Part shown: positions 1 to 10,615 of the stretch, piece by piece
Layout of the letters: each line of letters begins with the position of its first letter
How positions within the stretch are numbered: the first letter of the stretch is position 1
DNA from: Pediococcus acidilactici
GTDB taxonomy: Bacteria; Bacillota; Bacilli; Lactobacillales; Lactobacillaceae
Direction of reading: 5' to 3'
Assembly: GCA_024970065.1 (NCBI GenBank)
Contig: CP103908.1
Span: 1,488,001 to 1,552,000 of the forward strand
Length of the DNA stretch: 64,000 nucleotides
The notes under the pieces: generated by a model
Told to the model about the DNA's origin: nothing
Databases searched by the model: none
Seen by the model: only the letters and a program-made list of their open reading frames with translations
Made by a program: the position numbers and the translations under genes

Positions 1-56
1 GCCATGATACCGATGTTACGAGTCTTTTCTAAAGGAAACTCACGTTTGTTAGCCAT
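1..56 (-). CDS. fusA: Elongation factor G, N-terminal start only
   Basis: Only the first 18 codons are in the window; the gene runs off the left edge. The reading begins MANKREFPLEKTRNIGIM, the usual start of bacterial EF-G just before its G1 GTP-binding loop. EF-G is the GTPase that drives ribosomal translocation. It lies downstream of rpsL and rpsG as in the classical str operon. A purine-rich site (AAGGAG, about 12 bases before the ATG) supports this start. A strong terminator-like hairpin separates it from rpsG. Confidence 0.93.
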   Translation of the reverse strand, partial: MANKREFPLEKTRNIGIM

Positions 57-102
57 TATTTAAAGTTTCTCCTTCCAATGAAATCAATTAATAGCCTGTT
101 AG

Positions 103-139
103 AAAAAATGACTACTATATGCATCCATATAATAGTCAT
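103..139 (-). terminator. Intrinsic terminator between rpsG and fusA
   Basis: Read on the minus strand this is a 14-bp stem with no mismatches (one G-U pair), a GAUG loop and six U. It lies between two genes that are normally co-transcribed, so it should reduce fusA expression relative to rpsG, or mark a processing point. A second, 7-bp hairpin (GTTGCAA / TTGCAAC) lies at 145-165. Confidence 0.75.
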
Positions 140-174
140 CAATGGTTGCAACAAGTAATTGCAACGACTGAATT

Positions 175-645
175 TTACCAACGATAATGTGCAAAGGCAC
201 GGTTAGCTTCAGCCATCTTATGTGTATCTTCACGTTTCTTAACAGATGCACCAGTGTTGTTAGCAGCATCCATGATTTCACGTGCAAGACGTTCTGACAT
301 TGTGTGTTCACCACGGAGACGAGCGTAGTTAACTAACCAACGTAAACCAAGGGTTGTACGACGGTCTGGACGTACTTCGATCGGAACTTGGTAGTTAGAA
401 CCACCAACACGACGAGCCTTAACTTCAAGGACAGGCATGATGTTGTTCATTGCTTCTTCGAATACTTCAGTTGGTTGAGAACCCGTTTCCTTTTCGATAA
501 TATCGAAAGCTTTGTATAGAATCTTTGAAGCTTTTCCACGCTTACCATCTAACATTAAACGGTTGATTAAGCGTGTAACAAGCTTTGAGTTATAAATTGG
601 ATCTGGTAATACTTCGCGTTTTGGTGCTGGACCTTTTCTTGGCAT
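175..645 (-). CDS. rpsG: 30S ribosomal protein S7
   Basis: The 156-residue product is the normal length for bacterial uS7, which binds the 3' major domain of 16S rRNA and starts assembly of the 30S head. The N-terminus ([16 protein letters not shown]) and the central motif [20 protein letters not shown] are typical of the family. A TAAGGAGG site precedes the ATG. It is 15 bp downstream of rpsL and belongs to the str operon. In other bacteria S7 can repress its own operon; no such site was identified here. Confidence 0.97.
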   Translation of the reverse strand: MPRKGPAPKREVLPDPIYNSKLVTRLINRLMLDGKRGKASKILYKAFDIIEKETGSQPTEVFEEAMNNIMPVLEVKARRVGGSNYQVPIEVRPDRRTTLGLRWLVNYARLRGEHTMSERLAREIMDAANNTGASVKKREDTHKMAEANRAFAHYRW

Positions 646-660
646 TTATACACGACCTCC

Positions 661-1074
661 TTACTTCTTAGGCTTCTTTGTACCGTATTTAGAACGGCTT
701 TGTTTACGATCAGTAACCCCTGCTGTATCAAGTGCACCACGGATAACATGGTAACGAACACCAGGTAAATCCTTTACACGTCCACCACGGATCAAGACAA
801 CACTATGTTCTTGAAGGTTGTGACCAATACCAGGAATGTATGCTGTAACTTCGATCAAGTTAGATAAACGAACACGAGCATACTTACGCAAAGCTGAGTT
901 AGGCTTCTTAGGTGTCATAGTACCGACACGTGTTGCAACTCCACGTTTTTGAGGAGCTGGATTATTAACTTGAGACTTCTTCATGCTGTTGTAGCCGTAG
1001 TTCAAAGCTGGAGCCTTTGACTTCGAGCTTTGAGAACGACGACCCTTACGAACCAATTGGTTAATTGTAGGCAT
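661..1074 (-). CDS. rpsL: 30S ribosomal protein S12
   Basis: This encodes 137 residues of uS12, the decoding-centre protein that affects translational accuracy and streptomycin response. [13 protein letters not shown] at the N-terminus and the conserved [11 protein letters not shown] loop are visible. The ATG at 1074 is preferred over an in-frame ATG 18 bases upstream, because GGAAGGAG lies correctly before it and uS12 proteins start MPTINQ. The lysine in PKKPNS is the streptomycin-sensitive wild-type residue. It is first in the operon, behind a structured leader and a sigma-A promoter. Confidence 0.97.
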   Translation of the reverse strand: MPTINQLVRKGRRSQSSKSKAPALNYGYNSMKKSQVNNPAPQKRGVATRVGTMTPKKPNSALRKYARVRLSNLIEVTAYIPGIGHNLQEHSVVLIRGGRVKDLPGVRYHVIRGALDTAGVTDRKQSRSKYGTKKPKK

Positions 1075-1144
1075 CGATGTTTCTCCTTCCAAATAATTGA
1101 AAAATAATTTAAGTATTTTAAGTACACATATCCAGGCGGTTCTT

Positions 1145-1248
1145 TTTTTGCTATAAAAAAAGATGGCCAGGACGGGTACCAGGGCTAACGTTTCCAGTCA
1201 GCATGTCTGCATTTGCGCAGAGAACCTGTCCACAAAAAGCACCTTCAA
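1145..1248 (-). promoter_or_regulatory. Structured leader RNA upstream of rpsL
   Basis: The untranslated leader can form two local hairpins: UCUGC/GCAGA around a GCAAAU loop, and GCUGAC/GUUAGC around UGGAAAC. Both lie inside a long-range helix. The strand GGACAGG (1225-1231) can pair either with CCUGGCC (1165-1171) or with CCCGUCC (1171-1177), one mismatch each. Seven U follow directly (1154-1161), so the fold looks like an attenuator. Position suggests a ribosomal-protein leader sensing S12 or S7, but I cannot assign it to a named class. Confidence 0.55.
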
Positions 1249-1249
1249 T

Positions 1250-1278
1250 AGAATATCACGCAATTTTATTGAATGCAA
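1250..1278 (-). promoter_or_regulatory. Sigma-A promoter of the str operon (rpsL)
   Basis: A -35 TTGCAT (1273-1278) and -10 TATTCT (1250-1255) are separated by exactly 17 bp. Transcription would start near 1243 and give a leader of about 170 nt before the rpsL start codon. Confidence 0.65.
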
Positions 1279-1328
1279 GTTTATCAAATAAAAAAACATT
1301 CCGTTAGTTTCGTAATTTTATATTTAGT

Positions 1329-1336
1329 TACGAATA
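1329..1336 (+). promoter_or_regulatory. TACGAATA motif before the prepilin peptidase
   Basis: This is an exact match to the octamer TACGAATA known as the streptococcal ComX (cin) box, in front of a competence-type gene. It ends four bases before the Shine-Dalgarno GGAGG (1341-1345), which is unusually close for a -10 element because the transcript would start inside the ribosome site. Confidence 0.3.
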
Positions 1337-1353
1337 CGAAGGAGGCAGTTTTC

Positions 1354-2064
1354 ATGCTACTACTCTATCATTTATTAATTTTTTACTTTGGCAGTGCGTG
1401 GGGATCTTTTTTAATGGCCACTTACCAACGACGCGTATCCGGTGAGTCAATTACGTTCCCCGCTTCCCATTGTGATTATTGTTGGACCCCGCTCCCCTAC
1501 TTTTGTCTGTTTCCTATTTTTAGCTACTGCGTTAGTAGAGGACGTTGTCTTTTTTGCGGAAATCAGATTCCCCTTAAAATGCTGAGTCTCGAAGTTATTA
1601 GCGGGATCAGCTTTTGGCTGACCGTGCAACTGACTACTGGCGAACCCTTTACACTTCTAACTCTGTTGATTCTAAGTTTTCTTAGTGTAGAAGATTACGC
1701 CACTAGACAAATCCACTCCCAAATTTTGCTATTTCCCGCGCTATTTGAAACTTACCAATTCTTTAGCGGTGTGAAATTTGCGGCACTTGTGGTATTAACC
1801 GTTTTACTATTAAATAACTTTGAAAACCAGCGTTTTTTTCAAAAAATGGGTCAAGGCGACCTTGAAGTAATGGTTTTTCTCGCCCTCCTATTCGGGACGT
1901 CCATAACTTCAGGAATTATTTGCTTAGCCTGCTTAATTGCGTTAGTGCGCATAATGGTTACCAAACAACGAATGGTTGCCTTCGTCCCCTGCCTTTTTGC
2001 CGCCAATTGGTTAGTCCTTACGTATATTAACCATTCAGCTCTACAACTAATTATGCTAAGATAG
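1354..2064 (+). CDS. comC: Type IV prepilin peptidase (competence type, A24 family)
   Basis: This 236-residue membrane aspartyl protease cleaves and N-methylates prepilin-like proteins such as the ComG pseudopilins used in DNA uptake. Visible features are an N-terminal membrane segment, two zinc-type CxxC pairs (residues about 40/43 and 65/68), a first catalytic Asp near residue 114, and the second inside the GxGD motif GQGD at about 166-169. Several hydrophobic segments follow. The ATG at 1354 has GGAGG nine bases upstream; an in-frame ATG 81 bases earlier lacks one. A comC-like gene between rpoC and rpsL is a known arrangement in lactobacilli. Confidence 0.9.
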   Translation: MLLLYHLLIFYFGSAWGSFLMATYQRRVSGESITFPASHCDYCWTPLPYFCLFPIFSYCVSRGRCLFCGNQIPLKMLSLEVISGISFWLTVQLTTGEPFTLLTLLILSFLSVEDYATRQIHSQILLFPALFETYQFFSGVKFAALVVLTVLLLNNFENQRFFQKMGQGDLEVMVFLALLFGTSITSGIICLACLIALVRIMVTKQRMVAFVPCLFAANWLVLTYINHSALQLIMLR

Positions 2065-2092
2065 CCATAATCAAATTTAGGGGGTTACCATC

Positions 2093-3040
2093 ATGCAAAA
2101 AATTTATTTCAATCACGACGGCAACGTTGATGATTTAGTTTCGTTGATTTTATTACTCGCCTTTCCGGATACGGAAATCATTGGGGTCAGTGCCGTGGGT
2201 GCCGACTCTTACGTCGAACCCGCCGTTTCGGCATCGCGTAAAATTATCGATTTATTCGGCTCACCTGACCAACTGGAAGTGGCCCAATCCGATTCCCGAC
2301 CGGTCAACCAATTTCCTAAAGAATGGCGTTTAAGTGCATTTTCGTTTGATGATTTTCCAATTTTAAATGAGCACCTCCATGAGGGTAATCCCCAAACTCG
2401 GTTAGCTAAACAGCCGGCGCACCTCGACATGGTCCAAAAACTTCAGCAATCATCTGTGCCAATCACCCTCGTAATGACTGGTCCATTGACTGATTTAGCA
2501 CGCGCTTTAGCTGTTGACCCGACCATCACCGCCAAAATCGACCGGCTATTCTGGATGGGTGGTTCAATGAACGGCATCGGAAACGTAGCCGAGCCCGCGC
2601 ACGATGGCACTGCCGAGTGGAACGCTTTTTGGGACCCCGAGGCAGTACAAACTGTATTCGCTAGCGATTTGCCGATCACTATCGTCAGCTTAGACAGTAC
2701 TAACCAAGTCCCCCTCACCACTGCGCTACGTCAACGTTGGGCAAAACAACGGCAGTACCCCGCCCTCGACTTGATTGGTCAAGGTTATTCATTAGTCCAT
2801 TCTTTCGAAGCTAATTCAACTTACTACCTTTGGGACGTGCTGACCACCTTGATTAGCAAGTATCCCGAACTAGTTTCTAGCAAACCGCTGAATGTAAAGG
2901 TGGTTTCTAAGGGGATTTCAGCTGGAAAAACGTATCCTGATCCGGCAGGTCGTCCCGTCACCTTCGTGACCCAAGTTAACGCAGACGCCTTCTACGACCG
3001 TTTTGACCAACTCGCCCAAAGTCTGCGCAGCAACTTCTAA
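2093..3040 (+). CDS. Nucleoside hydrolase (inosine-uridine preferring family)
   Basis: The 315-residue product matches the IUNH family, which hydrolyses the N-glycosidic bond of ribonucleosides to ribose and free base for salvage. The N-terminal calcium-binding signature appears as NHDGNVDD (residues 7-14), where the usual first Asp is Asn. The second signature region AEWNAFWDPEAV lies near residue 180. It starts 28 bp after comC with GGGGG as ribosome site, so it may share the upstream transcript. Substrate preference cannot be read from sequence. Confidence 0.85.
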   Translation: MQKIYFNHDGNVDDLVSLILLLAFPDTEIIGVSAVGADSYVEPAVSASRKIIDLFGSPDQLEVAQSDSRPVNQFPKEWRLSAFSFDDFPILNEHLHEGNPQTRLAKQPAHLDMVQKLQQSSVPITLVMTGPLTDLARALAVDPTITAKIDRLFWMGGSMNGIGNVAEPAHDGTAEWNAFWDPEAVQTVFASDLPITIVSLDSTNQVPLTTALRQRWAKQRQYPALDLIGQGYSLVHSFEANSTYYLWDVLTTLISKYPELVSSKPLNVKVVSKGISAGKTYPDPAGRPVTFVTQVNADAFYDRFDQLAQSLRSNF

Positions 3041-3063
3041 ATTTAAACTTAATTACCTAACAA

Positions 3064-3104
3064 AAAAGGGTGTTCCAAGTCATTTTAACTTGGAACACCC
3101 TTTT
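3064..3104. terminator. Bidirectional terminator shared by nucleoside hydrolase and rpoC
   Basis: The two arms AAAAGGGTGTTCCAAGT and ACTTGGAACACCCTTTT are exact complements around a 7-base loop, with A-rich and T-rich flanks on both sides. It sits between two converging genes. Confidence 0.9.
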
Positions 3105-3115
3105 AAAATCCACAA

Positions 3116-6100
3116 TTAGTTTTCAATTGTTTCGTTCATTTCTTTTTCAACGTCACTTAACGTTTGTGGTTGTTCAGCGTTGCCACCAACCACTTCTGGT
3201 TTAATTTGACGGTAGTCTGTCATTCCAGTACCGGCAGGAATAATCTTACCGATAATAACATTTTCCTTCAAACCAACCAACGGATCGTTCTTACCGCGAA
3301 TAGCTGCATCCGTCAATACTCGGGTAGTTTCTTGGAAGGAAGCCGCGGATAAGAAACTATTAGTTTCCAAAGCAGCCTTAGTAATACCAAGAATTACTGG
3401 ACGAGACGTTGCCGGAATTCCACCAGCGATCAAGGTCTTGTAGTTATCCTTCTTAAAGTCGTCGATGTCCATCAACGTTCCTGGAAGAATATCTGTGTCA
3501 CCTGGATCCATAACCCGTACTTTCCGAAGCATTTGACGAATCATGATTTCAACGTGCTTGTCACTGATTTCAATACCTTGCATACGGTAAACCTTTTGGA
3601 TTTCACTGAGCAAGTAGTTTTCAGTAGAAAGTACGTCACGAACCTTGATAAGTTTCTTCGGATCGATAGAACCTTCGTTAAGTGGTGCACCACGGTGGAT
3701 GTAGTCACCTTCAGCCACCTTCATGCGGGCAGTGATTGGTAAGCTATACGTCCGGGTATCCGTTTCACCCTTAACGGTAACTTCCTTAGTACCTTCGGCA
3801 GGATCTTCTTCGATTGATTCAACCACCCCAGTAACTTCAGAAATTTCAGCAGGTCCCTTAGGATTACGAGCTTCCACAATTTCTTGGATACGTGGGAGAC
3901 CTTGGGTGATATCGGCGTTACCAGCAACCCCACCAGTATGGAAGTTACGCATGGTAAGCTGAGTACCTGGTTCACCGATTGATTGAGCAGCAACTGTACC
4001 AACTGCTTCACCAACTTCAACCCGGTCACCAGTAGCCATGTTCCGACCGTAACACTTTTCACAAACCCCGTGAGCCGTGTTACATGTAAATGCGGAACGA
4101 ATGGTTACTTCTTGGATACCAGCATCGATGATTTCTTGTGCACTACGTTCGTCAATCATTTCGTTTTGACCCACGATTACCTTGCCAGTTTCTGGATTGA
4201 TAACTGACTTCATGGTGTAACGACCAAGGATCCGGTCGTAAAGTGGTTCAATCATTTCGTTACCTTCTGCAATCGCAGTGATCAATAGACCGCGGTCGGT
4301 ACCACAATCCTTTTCACGAACGATAACGTCTTGGGCAACGTCAACCAAACGACGAGTCAAGTAACCTGAGTTAGCGGTCTTCAAGGCCGTATCGGTCATT
4401 CCTTTACGAGCACCGTGAGTAGAAATAAACATTTCCAAAACACTAAGTCCTTCACGGAAGTTTGACAAGATTGGCAATTCCATGATCTTACCGTTAGGCG
4501 CAGCCATCAAACCACGCATTCCGGCAAGCTGCGTAAAGTTAGAGATGTTACCACGAGCACCAGAATCCGACATCATGAAGATTGGATTTTGTTGATCGAA
4601 GGTATCCATCAACCGTTGTTGGATTTCATCCTTAGCATCGTTCCAAATTCCAATAACCCGTTCATAACGTTCGTCATCCGTAATCAAACCACGACGGAAT
4701 TGTTTAGTAACCGTTGCGACCTTCTTATGCGCTGCCGCAATGATTGCAGGCTTGTCCGGCAAGTTGGTAATATCCGCAATCCCCACGGTTAATCCAGAAA
4801 GTGTGGAACGGTAGAAACCAAGGTCCTTCATCCGGTCAAGGAGCAAGGAAGTTTCGGTAACTTTGTATTGCTTGTAAACTTCCGCAATTACATCACTCAA
4901 GAACCCAGACTTGAATGGTGAAAGTAGCGGACGTTGGTTCAATTGTTCATGAATATCTTCACCAGCTTCAAGGAAATATTCATCCGGCGTACCGTTAACT
5001 AAGTTTTCGTTAGTTGGCGCGTTCAGATAAACAAAATCCTTTGGCAAAATGTCGTTGAACAACATCTTACCAGCCGTGGTGATCAAAATTTGTTGCCGTT
5101 GTTGATCAGTAAATGGCTTTTCAGGCATTGAACTTGCCCGCACCCCAATCCGAGTGTGGATTGATACGTAACCATTTTGCAAAGCAAGCTTAACTTCGTC
5201 GAGGTCGTTGAAGATCATTCCTTCCCCAACGCTTTCAGCGCGTTCCATGGTTAACCAGTAGTTACCGATAACCATATCTTGAGAAGGCGTAACCACTGGC
5301 TTACCATCCTTAGGTGCCAAAATGTGGTGAGCAGCAAGCATTAAGAGTCGTGCTTCTGCTTGAGCTTCGTTAGATAACGGAACGTGGATCGCCATTTGGT
5401 CCCCATCAAAGTCGGCGTTGTAAGCTTCACAAGCTAATGGGTGAAGCCGCATTGCCTTACCACTAACGAGGACTGGTTCAAAGGCTTGAATACCAAGTCT
5501 GTGCAAAGTAGGGGCCCGGTTCAATAGCACGGGATGTTCTTTAATAACATCTTCTAATACGTCGTAGACTTCTTCGTCTTTACGATCAATTTTTCGCTTA
5601 GCATTCTTAATGTTAGAAGCTAAATTCCGGCTAACCAATTCCTTCATAATGAATGGCTTAAATAATTCCATTGCCATCGGAACTGGAAGACCCATTTGGT
5701 TCATCTTCAAAGATGGACCAACATCAATAACCGAACGTCCAGAGTAGTCAACCCGCTTACCAAGTAAGTTTTGACGGAAACGTCCTTGCTTACCTTTCAG
5801 CATGTGGGATAGTGACTTCAATGGACGGTTACCAGGACCAGCAACCGGACGACCACGCCGACCATTATCGATCAACGCATCTACCGCTTCTTGTAGCATC
5901 CGTTTTTCGTTTTGCACGATGATTCCAGGTGCGTTCAAATCTAATAAGCGTTTCAACCGGTTATTCCGGTTAATTACCCGCCGATACAAATCGTTCAAGT
6001 CGGAAGTAGCAAACCGACCACCATCCAACTGAACCATCGGACGTAGATCCGGCGGAATAACTGGAATAGCATCCATTACCATCCAATCCGGATGGTTACC

Positions 6101-6757
6101 AGACTTGATGAAGGCTTCAATAATGTCCAAACGACGTACGGCACGAGTCCGTTTTTGGCCAGAAGCTTCCTTCAATTCTTCTTTTAGTAAGTTAGCTTCT
6201 TTTTCTAGGTCCACGCTTTGTAGCAAGGCTTGGATAGCTTCCCCACCAATCTTAGCTACAAAACGGTTTCCGTATTCGTCTAACTTAGCCCGGTATTCAC
6301 GTTCAGTTAACAATTGCTTCTTTTCAAGTGGAGTATCACCAGGATCAACAACTACGTAAGAAGCAAAGTAAATGATTTCTTCCAACGAACGAGGACTCAT
6401 GTCAAGCACTAAGCCCATCCGACTTGGAATACCTTTAAAGTACCAGATGTGAGTTACTGGGGCTGCAAGTTCAATATGTCCCATCCGTTCGCGACGAACT
6501 TTTGACTTAGTAACTTCCACACCACAACGATCACAAACAATTCCCTTGTAACGAATCCGTTTGTACTTTCCACAAGCACATTCGTAATCCTTAGTCGGTC
6601 CAAAAATGCGTTCGTCGAATAACCCATCTTTTTCTGGTTTTAAAGTTCGATAGTTGATGGTTTCTGGTTTCTTAACTTCCCCATACGACCACATCCGGAT
6701 CTTATCAGGCGAAGCTAAACCGATTTGCATACTTTCGAATTTATTAACATCGATCAA
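3116..6757 (-). CDS. rpoC: RNA polymerase beta' subunit
   Basis: At 1213 residues this is full length for Lactobacillaceae RpoC. It shows the N-terminal zinc site ([20 protein letters not shown], about residues 60-79), the catalytic magnesium loop NADFDGDQM near 450, and the second zinc cluster with [11 protein letters not shown] near 890. It forms the active centre together with RpoB. The start is TTG: GAGGAGGT lies eight bases upstream and no better ATG exists. It follows rpoB by 30 bp and shares its transcript. The C-terminal tail is acidic and variable, as is usual. Confidence 0.98.
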   Translation of the reverse strand: MIDVNKFESMQIGLASPDKIRMWSYGEVKKPETINYRTLKPEKDGLFDERIFGPTKDYECACGKYKRIRYKGIVCDRCGVEVTKSKVRRERMGHIELAAPVTHIWYFKGIPSRMGLVLDMSPRSLEEIIYFASYVVVDPGDTPLEKKQLLTEREYRAKLDEYGNRFVAKIGGEAIQALLQSVDLEKEANLLKEELKEASGQKRTRAVRRLDIIEAFIKSGNHPDWMVMDAIPVIPPDLRPMVQLDGGRFATSDLNDLYRRVINRNNRLKRLLDLNAPGIIVQNEKRMLQEAVDALIDNGRRGRPVAGPGNRPLKSLSHMLKGKQGRFRQNLLGKRVDYSGRSVIDVGPSLKMNQMGLPVPMAMELFKPFIMKELVSRNLASNIKNAKRKIDRKDEEVYDVLEDVIKEHPVLLNRAPTLHRLGIQAFEPVLVSGKAMRLHPLACEAYNADFDGDQMAIHVPLSNEAQAEARLLMLAAHHILAPKDGKPVVTPSQDMVIGNYWLTMERAESVGEGMIFNDLDEVKLALQNGYVSIHTRIGVRASSMPEKPFTDQQRQQILITTAGKMLFNDILPKDFVYLNAPTNENLVNGTPDEYFLEAGEDIHEQLNQRPLLSPFKSGFLSDVIAEVYKQYKVTETSLLLDRMKDLGFYRSTLSGLTVGIADITNLPDKPAIIAAAHKKVATVTKQFRRGLITDDERYERVIGIWNDAKDEIQQRLMDTFDQQNPIFMMSDSGARGNISNFTQLAGMRGLMAAPNGKIMELPILSNFREGLSVLEMFISTHGARKGMTDTALKTANSGYLTRRLVDVAQDVIVREKDCGTDRGLLITAIAEGNEMIEPLYDRILGRYTMKSVINPETGKVIVGQNEMIDERSAQEIIDAGIQEVTIRSAFTCNTAHGVCEKCYGRNMATGDRVEVGEAVGTVAAQSIGEPGTQLTMRNFHTGGVAGNADITQGLPRIQEIVEARNPKGPAEISEVTGVVESIEEDPAEGTKEVTVKGETDTRTYSLPITARMKVAEGDYIHRGAPLNEGSIDPKKLIKVRDVLSTENYLLSEIQKVYRMQGIEISDKHVEIMIRQMLRKVRVMDPGDTDILPGTLMDIDDFKKDNYKTLIAGGIPATSRPVILGITKAALETNSFLSAASFQETTRVLTDAAIRGKNDPLVGLKENVIIGKIIPAGTGMTDYRQIKPEVVGGNAEQPQTLSDVEKEMNETIEN

Positions 6758-6787
6758 CGGACTGACCTCCTCTTTCTTTTATAAAAA

Positions 6788-9700
6788 TTAATTTTGGTTG
6801 TTTTCAGTTTCCACAGGAGTAGATTCAGTTGTTGACGCATCAGCTTCGTTAGCATTAGCCGCCTTTTGCTTTTCGGCATACTTGCTTAGAGCATCAACGT
6901 TGACAACTTCATCATCATCTTCGTCCATATCACGAAGTTCAACCTCTTGCTTATCTTCTCCAAGAACCTTCATGTCTAGTCCTAAAGCTTGTAATTCCTT
7001 AACCAACACGCGGAATGATTCCGGTACGCCAGGACGAGGAATTGATTCACCCTTCACGATTGCTTCGTAAGTCTTAACCCGTCCAACAATATCATCAGAC
7101 TTGTAAGTCAAGATTTCTTGCAATGTGTAAGCTGCACCATAAGCTTCAAGGGCCCAAACTTCCATTTCACCAAAACGCTGTCCACCAAATTGTGCTTTAC
7201 CACCAAGTGGTTGTTGCGTAACTAGTGAGTAAGGTCCAATTGAACGAGCATGAATCTTATCGTCAACCATGTGAGCAAGCTTCATGTAGTGCATGACACC
7301 AACCGCAACCCGTTGTTCAAACGGTTCACCTGTCCGACCATCGTATAGCACGGTTTTCGCGTCGGAATCCATACCAGCTTCTGCAACAGCTTCCCAGATA
7401 TCTTCGTCACGAGCACCATCAAAAACAGGTGTAGTCATGTGAATACCCAAGTTGCGTGCTGCCATTCCCAAGTGCAATTCCAAAACTTGTCCGATATTCA
7501 TACGGGAAGGCACACCCATTGGACTAAGCATAATGTCGATTGGGGTACCATCTGGCATGTATGGCATATCTTCTTCTGGGATAACTACTGAAACCGTACC
7601 CTTGTTACCATGACGACCAGCCATCTTATCCCCAACTTGAAGCTTACGTTTTTGGGCAATGTAAACTCGAACCATCATGTTAACGCCAGGAGATAGTTCA
7701 TCACCATTTTCCCGAGTGAAGATCTTCACGTCTTGGACGATACCGCCGCCACCATGTGGCACACGGAGGGATGTATCACGAACTTCACGAGCTTTTTCAC
7801 CAAAGATAGCGTGTAACAACCGTTCTTCGGCGGATAGTTCTGTCACCCCTTTAGGAGTAACTTTACCAACTAGGATGTCACCATCTTGAACTTCCGCACC
7901 AATCCGCACGATTCCGTCTTGGTCAAGGTTGCGCAATGCGTCTTCCCCAACGTTTGGAATTTCACGGGTCATTTCTTCCGGTCCTAACTTCGTATCACGC
8001 GCTTCTGATTCATATTCTTCAATATGAATAGAAGTATAAACGTCGTCACGAACCAAGCGTTCGTTAATCGCAATCGCATCTTCGAAGTTGTAACCTTGCC
8101 ATGTCATGAAAGCAATCAATGGGTTTTGACCAAGCGCTAATTCACCTAATTCCATTGATGGACCATCTGCCAATACATCGTCAGCGTCAACCTTGTCGTT
8201 AACCCGCACGATTGGGCGTTGGTTGTAGTTCTTACCACCGTTAGAACGACGGAACTTCATCAACTTGTAAGTGTCTAGTGCTCCATCATCACGACGAACC
8301 CGAATTTCACGAGCATCAACGTATTCAACAACCCCAGGATGTTGACATAGCAAAGCAACCCCTGAGTCATGAGCAGCTTTATATTCAATACCAGTACCAA
8401 TCAATGGTGCGTGAGGGTCAAGCAAAGGAACCGCCTGGCGCTGCATGTTCGCACCCATCAAAGCCCGGTTAGAGTCATCGTTTTCCAAGAAAGGAATACA
8501 TGCCGTCGCAACCGCAACTACTTGCTTAGGTGAAACGTCCATGTAGTCGACGTTTTCAATGCTAGTTTCAATGTTGTCACTTTCATGACGAGCCATAACT
8601 ACGTCATCCACGAAGGAACCGTCGTCGTTTAATGGCGAGTTCGCTTGTGCGATAACGAATTGGTCTTCTTCGTCAGCAGTCAAGTAATCGATCCGGTCGG
8701 TTACCTTGTGATCTTTCCATGAAACCCGACGATATGGTGTTTCAATAAAGCCATAACGGTTAATCTTTCCGTAAGAAGCCAAGTTATTGATCAACCCGAT
8801 ATTAGGACCTTCGGGAGTTTCAATTGGGCACATCCGACCATAGTGAGTATAGTGAACGTCCCGGACTTCGTATCCAGCACGGTCACGAGTTAAACCACCT
8901 GGTCCAAGGGCTGAAAGACGACGCTTATGTGACAATTCACCAAGCGGGTTGGTTTGGTCCATGAACTGTGACAATTGTGAAGAACCAAAGAATTCTTTAG
9001 TTGCTGCCACTACTGGACGAATATTGATTAATTGTTGTGGTGTGACGGTTTCGGCATCTTGGATCGACATCCGTTCCCGAACAACCCGTTCCATCCGAGC
9101 TAAACCGATTCGGAATTGGTTTTGTAATAATTCACCAACTGAACGAATCCGCCGGTTACCCAAGTGATCGATATCATCAGTGCTACCGATTCCTTGTTGT
9201 AATAGGAAGAAGTAGTTAATCGAAGCAATAATATCGGCAGGAGTAATGTGCTTAAGCTTCAAGTCGATGTTCCCGTTGCCAATCATCTTTAATTCGCGTT
9301 CAGGATCGTTAGGGTCTTGTATCTTAATTACTTGAATCGTCATTGGTTCTGGAACTACCGCTTCATCAGAAGGTTGGTAAGTTACCATCTTGAAGTCTTG
9401 ACGATCAAGGTAAGGTGCCAACTTCTTCATTACGTCTTTGTCGACAACGTCACCCTTTTGAGCCAATACTTCCCCAGTATCTGGGTCAGCAAGGGTTTCT
9501 GCGAGGGTTTGACCTAGTAAACGAGTCTTCAAGCTTAACTTCTTGTTGACCTTGTAACGACCTACTGGAGCCATGTCGTAACGCTTTGGATCAAAGAAGC
9601 GCGCAGTCAATAAACTCCGTGCACTGTCCGCAGTCTTTGGTTCGCCTGGACGCAAACGTTCGTAGATATCCTTTAAGGATTCCGCAACCCGTGAATCTTC

Positions 9701-10387
9701 AGGGTTTTTGTGTACATCCTTATCAAGGGTAAAGTCTAAACTGTCTGATCCACCAAAAATGTCGATAATTTCTTCGTCAGAACCAAAACCAAGTGCCCGA
9801 ACTAATTCCGTCATTGGAATCTTCCGAGTCCGGTCGATTCGAACGTATGAAACTTCCTTAGCGTCAGTTTCGTATTCTAACCAAGCGCCCCGGTTAGGAA
9901 TAACCGTTGCGCCCCAGATTTTACGATTGTTTTTATCAATATCTAAGTTGTAATAAACCCCTGGTGAACGGACCAATTGTGAAACAATAACCCGTTCAGC
10001 ACCATTAATAATGAAAGTTCCTTGTTCCGTCATTAATGGGAAGTCACCAAAGAAGACGTCTTGGGACTTGATTTCACCCGTTTCATGGTTAGTCAACCGC
10101 AACGTAACGTGCAATGGCGCAGAGTAGTTTGCTTCATGTTCGCGAGCTTCATCAACGGTATACTTTGGTTCTAACAACTGATAGTCAACGAACTCAAGTG
10201 ACAATTTACCGGCAAAATCTTCAATCGGCATAATGTCGTTGAACATTTCCCGAAGACCTTCGTCTAAGAACCATTGGTACGAATCCGTTTGAATCTCGAT
10301 TAAGTTTGGTAAATCGAGTACTTCTTTAATTCGTGCATAGCTCCGGCGCGTACGATGTTTACCATACTTAACTAAATGTCCTGCCAA
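6788..10387 (-). CDS. rpoB: RNA polymerase beta subunit
   Basis: The 1199-residue product is full length. The rifampicin-binding segment is intact ([22 protein letters not shown] followed by [12 protein letters not shown]), as is the conserved [12 protein letters not shown] near the C-terminus. The C-terminal 50 residues are a poorly conserved acidic tail, common in lactobacilli. I prefer the TTG at 10387 over the GTG at 10396, because GGAGAGG is eight bases before the TTG while the GTG overlaps that site. It has its own promoter and an attenuator-like leader, so it can be transcribed independently of ctsR-clpC. Confidence 0.98.
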   Translation of the reverse strand: MAGHLVKYGKHRTRRSYARIKEVLDLPNLIEIQTDSYQWFLDEGLREMFNDIMPIEDFAGKLSLEFVDYQLLEPKYTVDEAREHEANYSAPLHVTLRLTNHETGEIKSQDVFFGDFPLMTEQGTFIINGAERVIVSQLVRSPGVYYNLDIDKNNRKIWGATVIPNRGAWLEYETDAKEVSYVRIDRTRKIPMTELVRALGFGSDEEIIDIFGGSDSLDFTLDKDVHKNPEDSRVAESLKDIYERLRPGEPKTADSARSLLTARFFDPKRYDMAPVGRYKVNKKLSLKTRLLGQTLAETLADPDTGEVLAQKGDVVDKDVMKKLAPYLDRQDFKMVTYQPSDEAVVPEPMTIQVIKIQDPNDPERELKMIGNGNIDLKLKHITPADIIASINYFFLLQQGIGSTDDIDHLGNRRIRSVGELLQNQFRIGLARMERVVRERMSIQDAETVTPQQLINIRPVVAATKEFFGSSQLSQFMDQTNPLGELSHKRRLSALGPGGLTRDRAGYEVRDVHYTHYGRMCPIETPEGPNIGLINNLASYGKINRYGFIETPYRRVSWKDHKVTDRIDYLTADEEDQFVIAQANSPLNDDGSFVDDVVMARHESDNIETSIENVDYMDVSPKQVVAVATACIPFLENDDSNRALMGANMQRQAVPLLDPHAPLIGTGIEYKAAHDSGVALLCQHPGVVEYVDAREIRVRRDDGALDTYKLMKFRRSNGGKNYNQRPIVRVNDKVDADDVLADGPSMELGELALGQNPLIAFMTWQGYNFEDAIAINERLVRDDVYTSIHIEEYESEARDTKLGPEEMTREIPNVGEDALRNLDQDGIVRIGAEVQDGDILVGKVTPKGVTELSAEERLLHAIFGEKAREVRDTSLRVPHGGGGIVQDVKIFTRENGDELSPGVNMMVRVYIAQKRKLQVGDKMAGRHGNKGTVSVVIPEEDMPYMPDGTPIDIMLSPMGVPSRMNIGQVLELHLGMAARNLGIHMTTPVFDGARDEDIWEAVAEAGMDSDAKTVLYDGRTGEPFEQRVAVGVMHYMKLAHMVDDKIHARSIGPYSLVTQQPLGGKAQFGGQRFGEMEVWALEAYGAAYTLQEILTYKSDDIVGRVKTYEAIVKGESIPRPGVPESFRVLVKELQALGLDMKVLGEDKQEVELRDMDEDDDEVVNVDALSKYAEKQKAANANEADASTTESTPVETENNQN

Positions 10388-10396
10388 GTTATTCAC

Positions 10397-10575
10397 CTCT
10401 CCAATTTCTAAGACAAGTTAAATGTTACAGTTTGATTACAAATTCATCCAACCCCTGTTTTTTAGCAAAAAAAAACCAAAAACAGTTCCTGAATCAAGAA
10501 ACTATTTTTGCTTTTTTTCTAAAACACTGCGGACAATAGATCGCACTGTTTCATTTAACCCAGCTTTAACATACA
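10397..10575 (-). promoter_or_regulatory. rpoB leader RNA (possible Lacto-rpoB motif) with attenuator
   Basis: Between the promoter and rpoB the leader folds into a first hairpin (10522-10531 pairing with 10542-10551, one G-G mismatch, 10-base loop), then an intrinsic terminator at 10467-10510. An RNA motif named Lacto-rpoB is known upstream of rpoB in lactic acid bacteria. The position fits it, but I did not confirm the consensus. The arrangement implies premature termination control of rpoB-rpoC. Confidence 0.6.
10467..10510 (-). terminator. Terminator inside the rpoB leader
   Basis: A fully paired 13-bp stem (10477-10489 with 10498-10510, three G-U pairs) with an 8-base loop is followed by nine U. 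Because it lies downstream of the rpoB promoter and upstream of rpoB, it acts both as the clpC terminator and as a possible attenuator of rpoB. Confidence 0.85.
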
Positions 10576-10581
10576 GACTAT

Positions 10582-10610
10582 ATTCTATGCTCTTTTAAAA
10601 GCTTTGTCAA
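10582..10610 (-). promoter_or_regulatory. rpoB promoter
   Basis: A consensus -35 TTGACA (10605-10610) and -10 TAGAAT (10582-10587) are 17 bp apart. They start directly after the clpC stop codon. The predicted start is near 10575, giving a leader of about 185 nt. Confidence 0.85.
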
Positions 10611-10615
10611 ATCAT

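Noticed and set aside
6755-6757. Doubt whether rpoC starts at an internal ATG
   Set aside because: The TTG has an ideal GGAGGT at eight bases and gives the family N-terminus; internal ATGs would remove conserved residues.
10394-10396. GTG as the rpoB start
   Set aside because: It overlaps the Shine-Dalgarno GGAGAGG; the TTG nine bases downstream has proper spacing.
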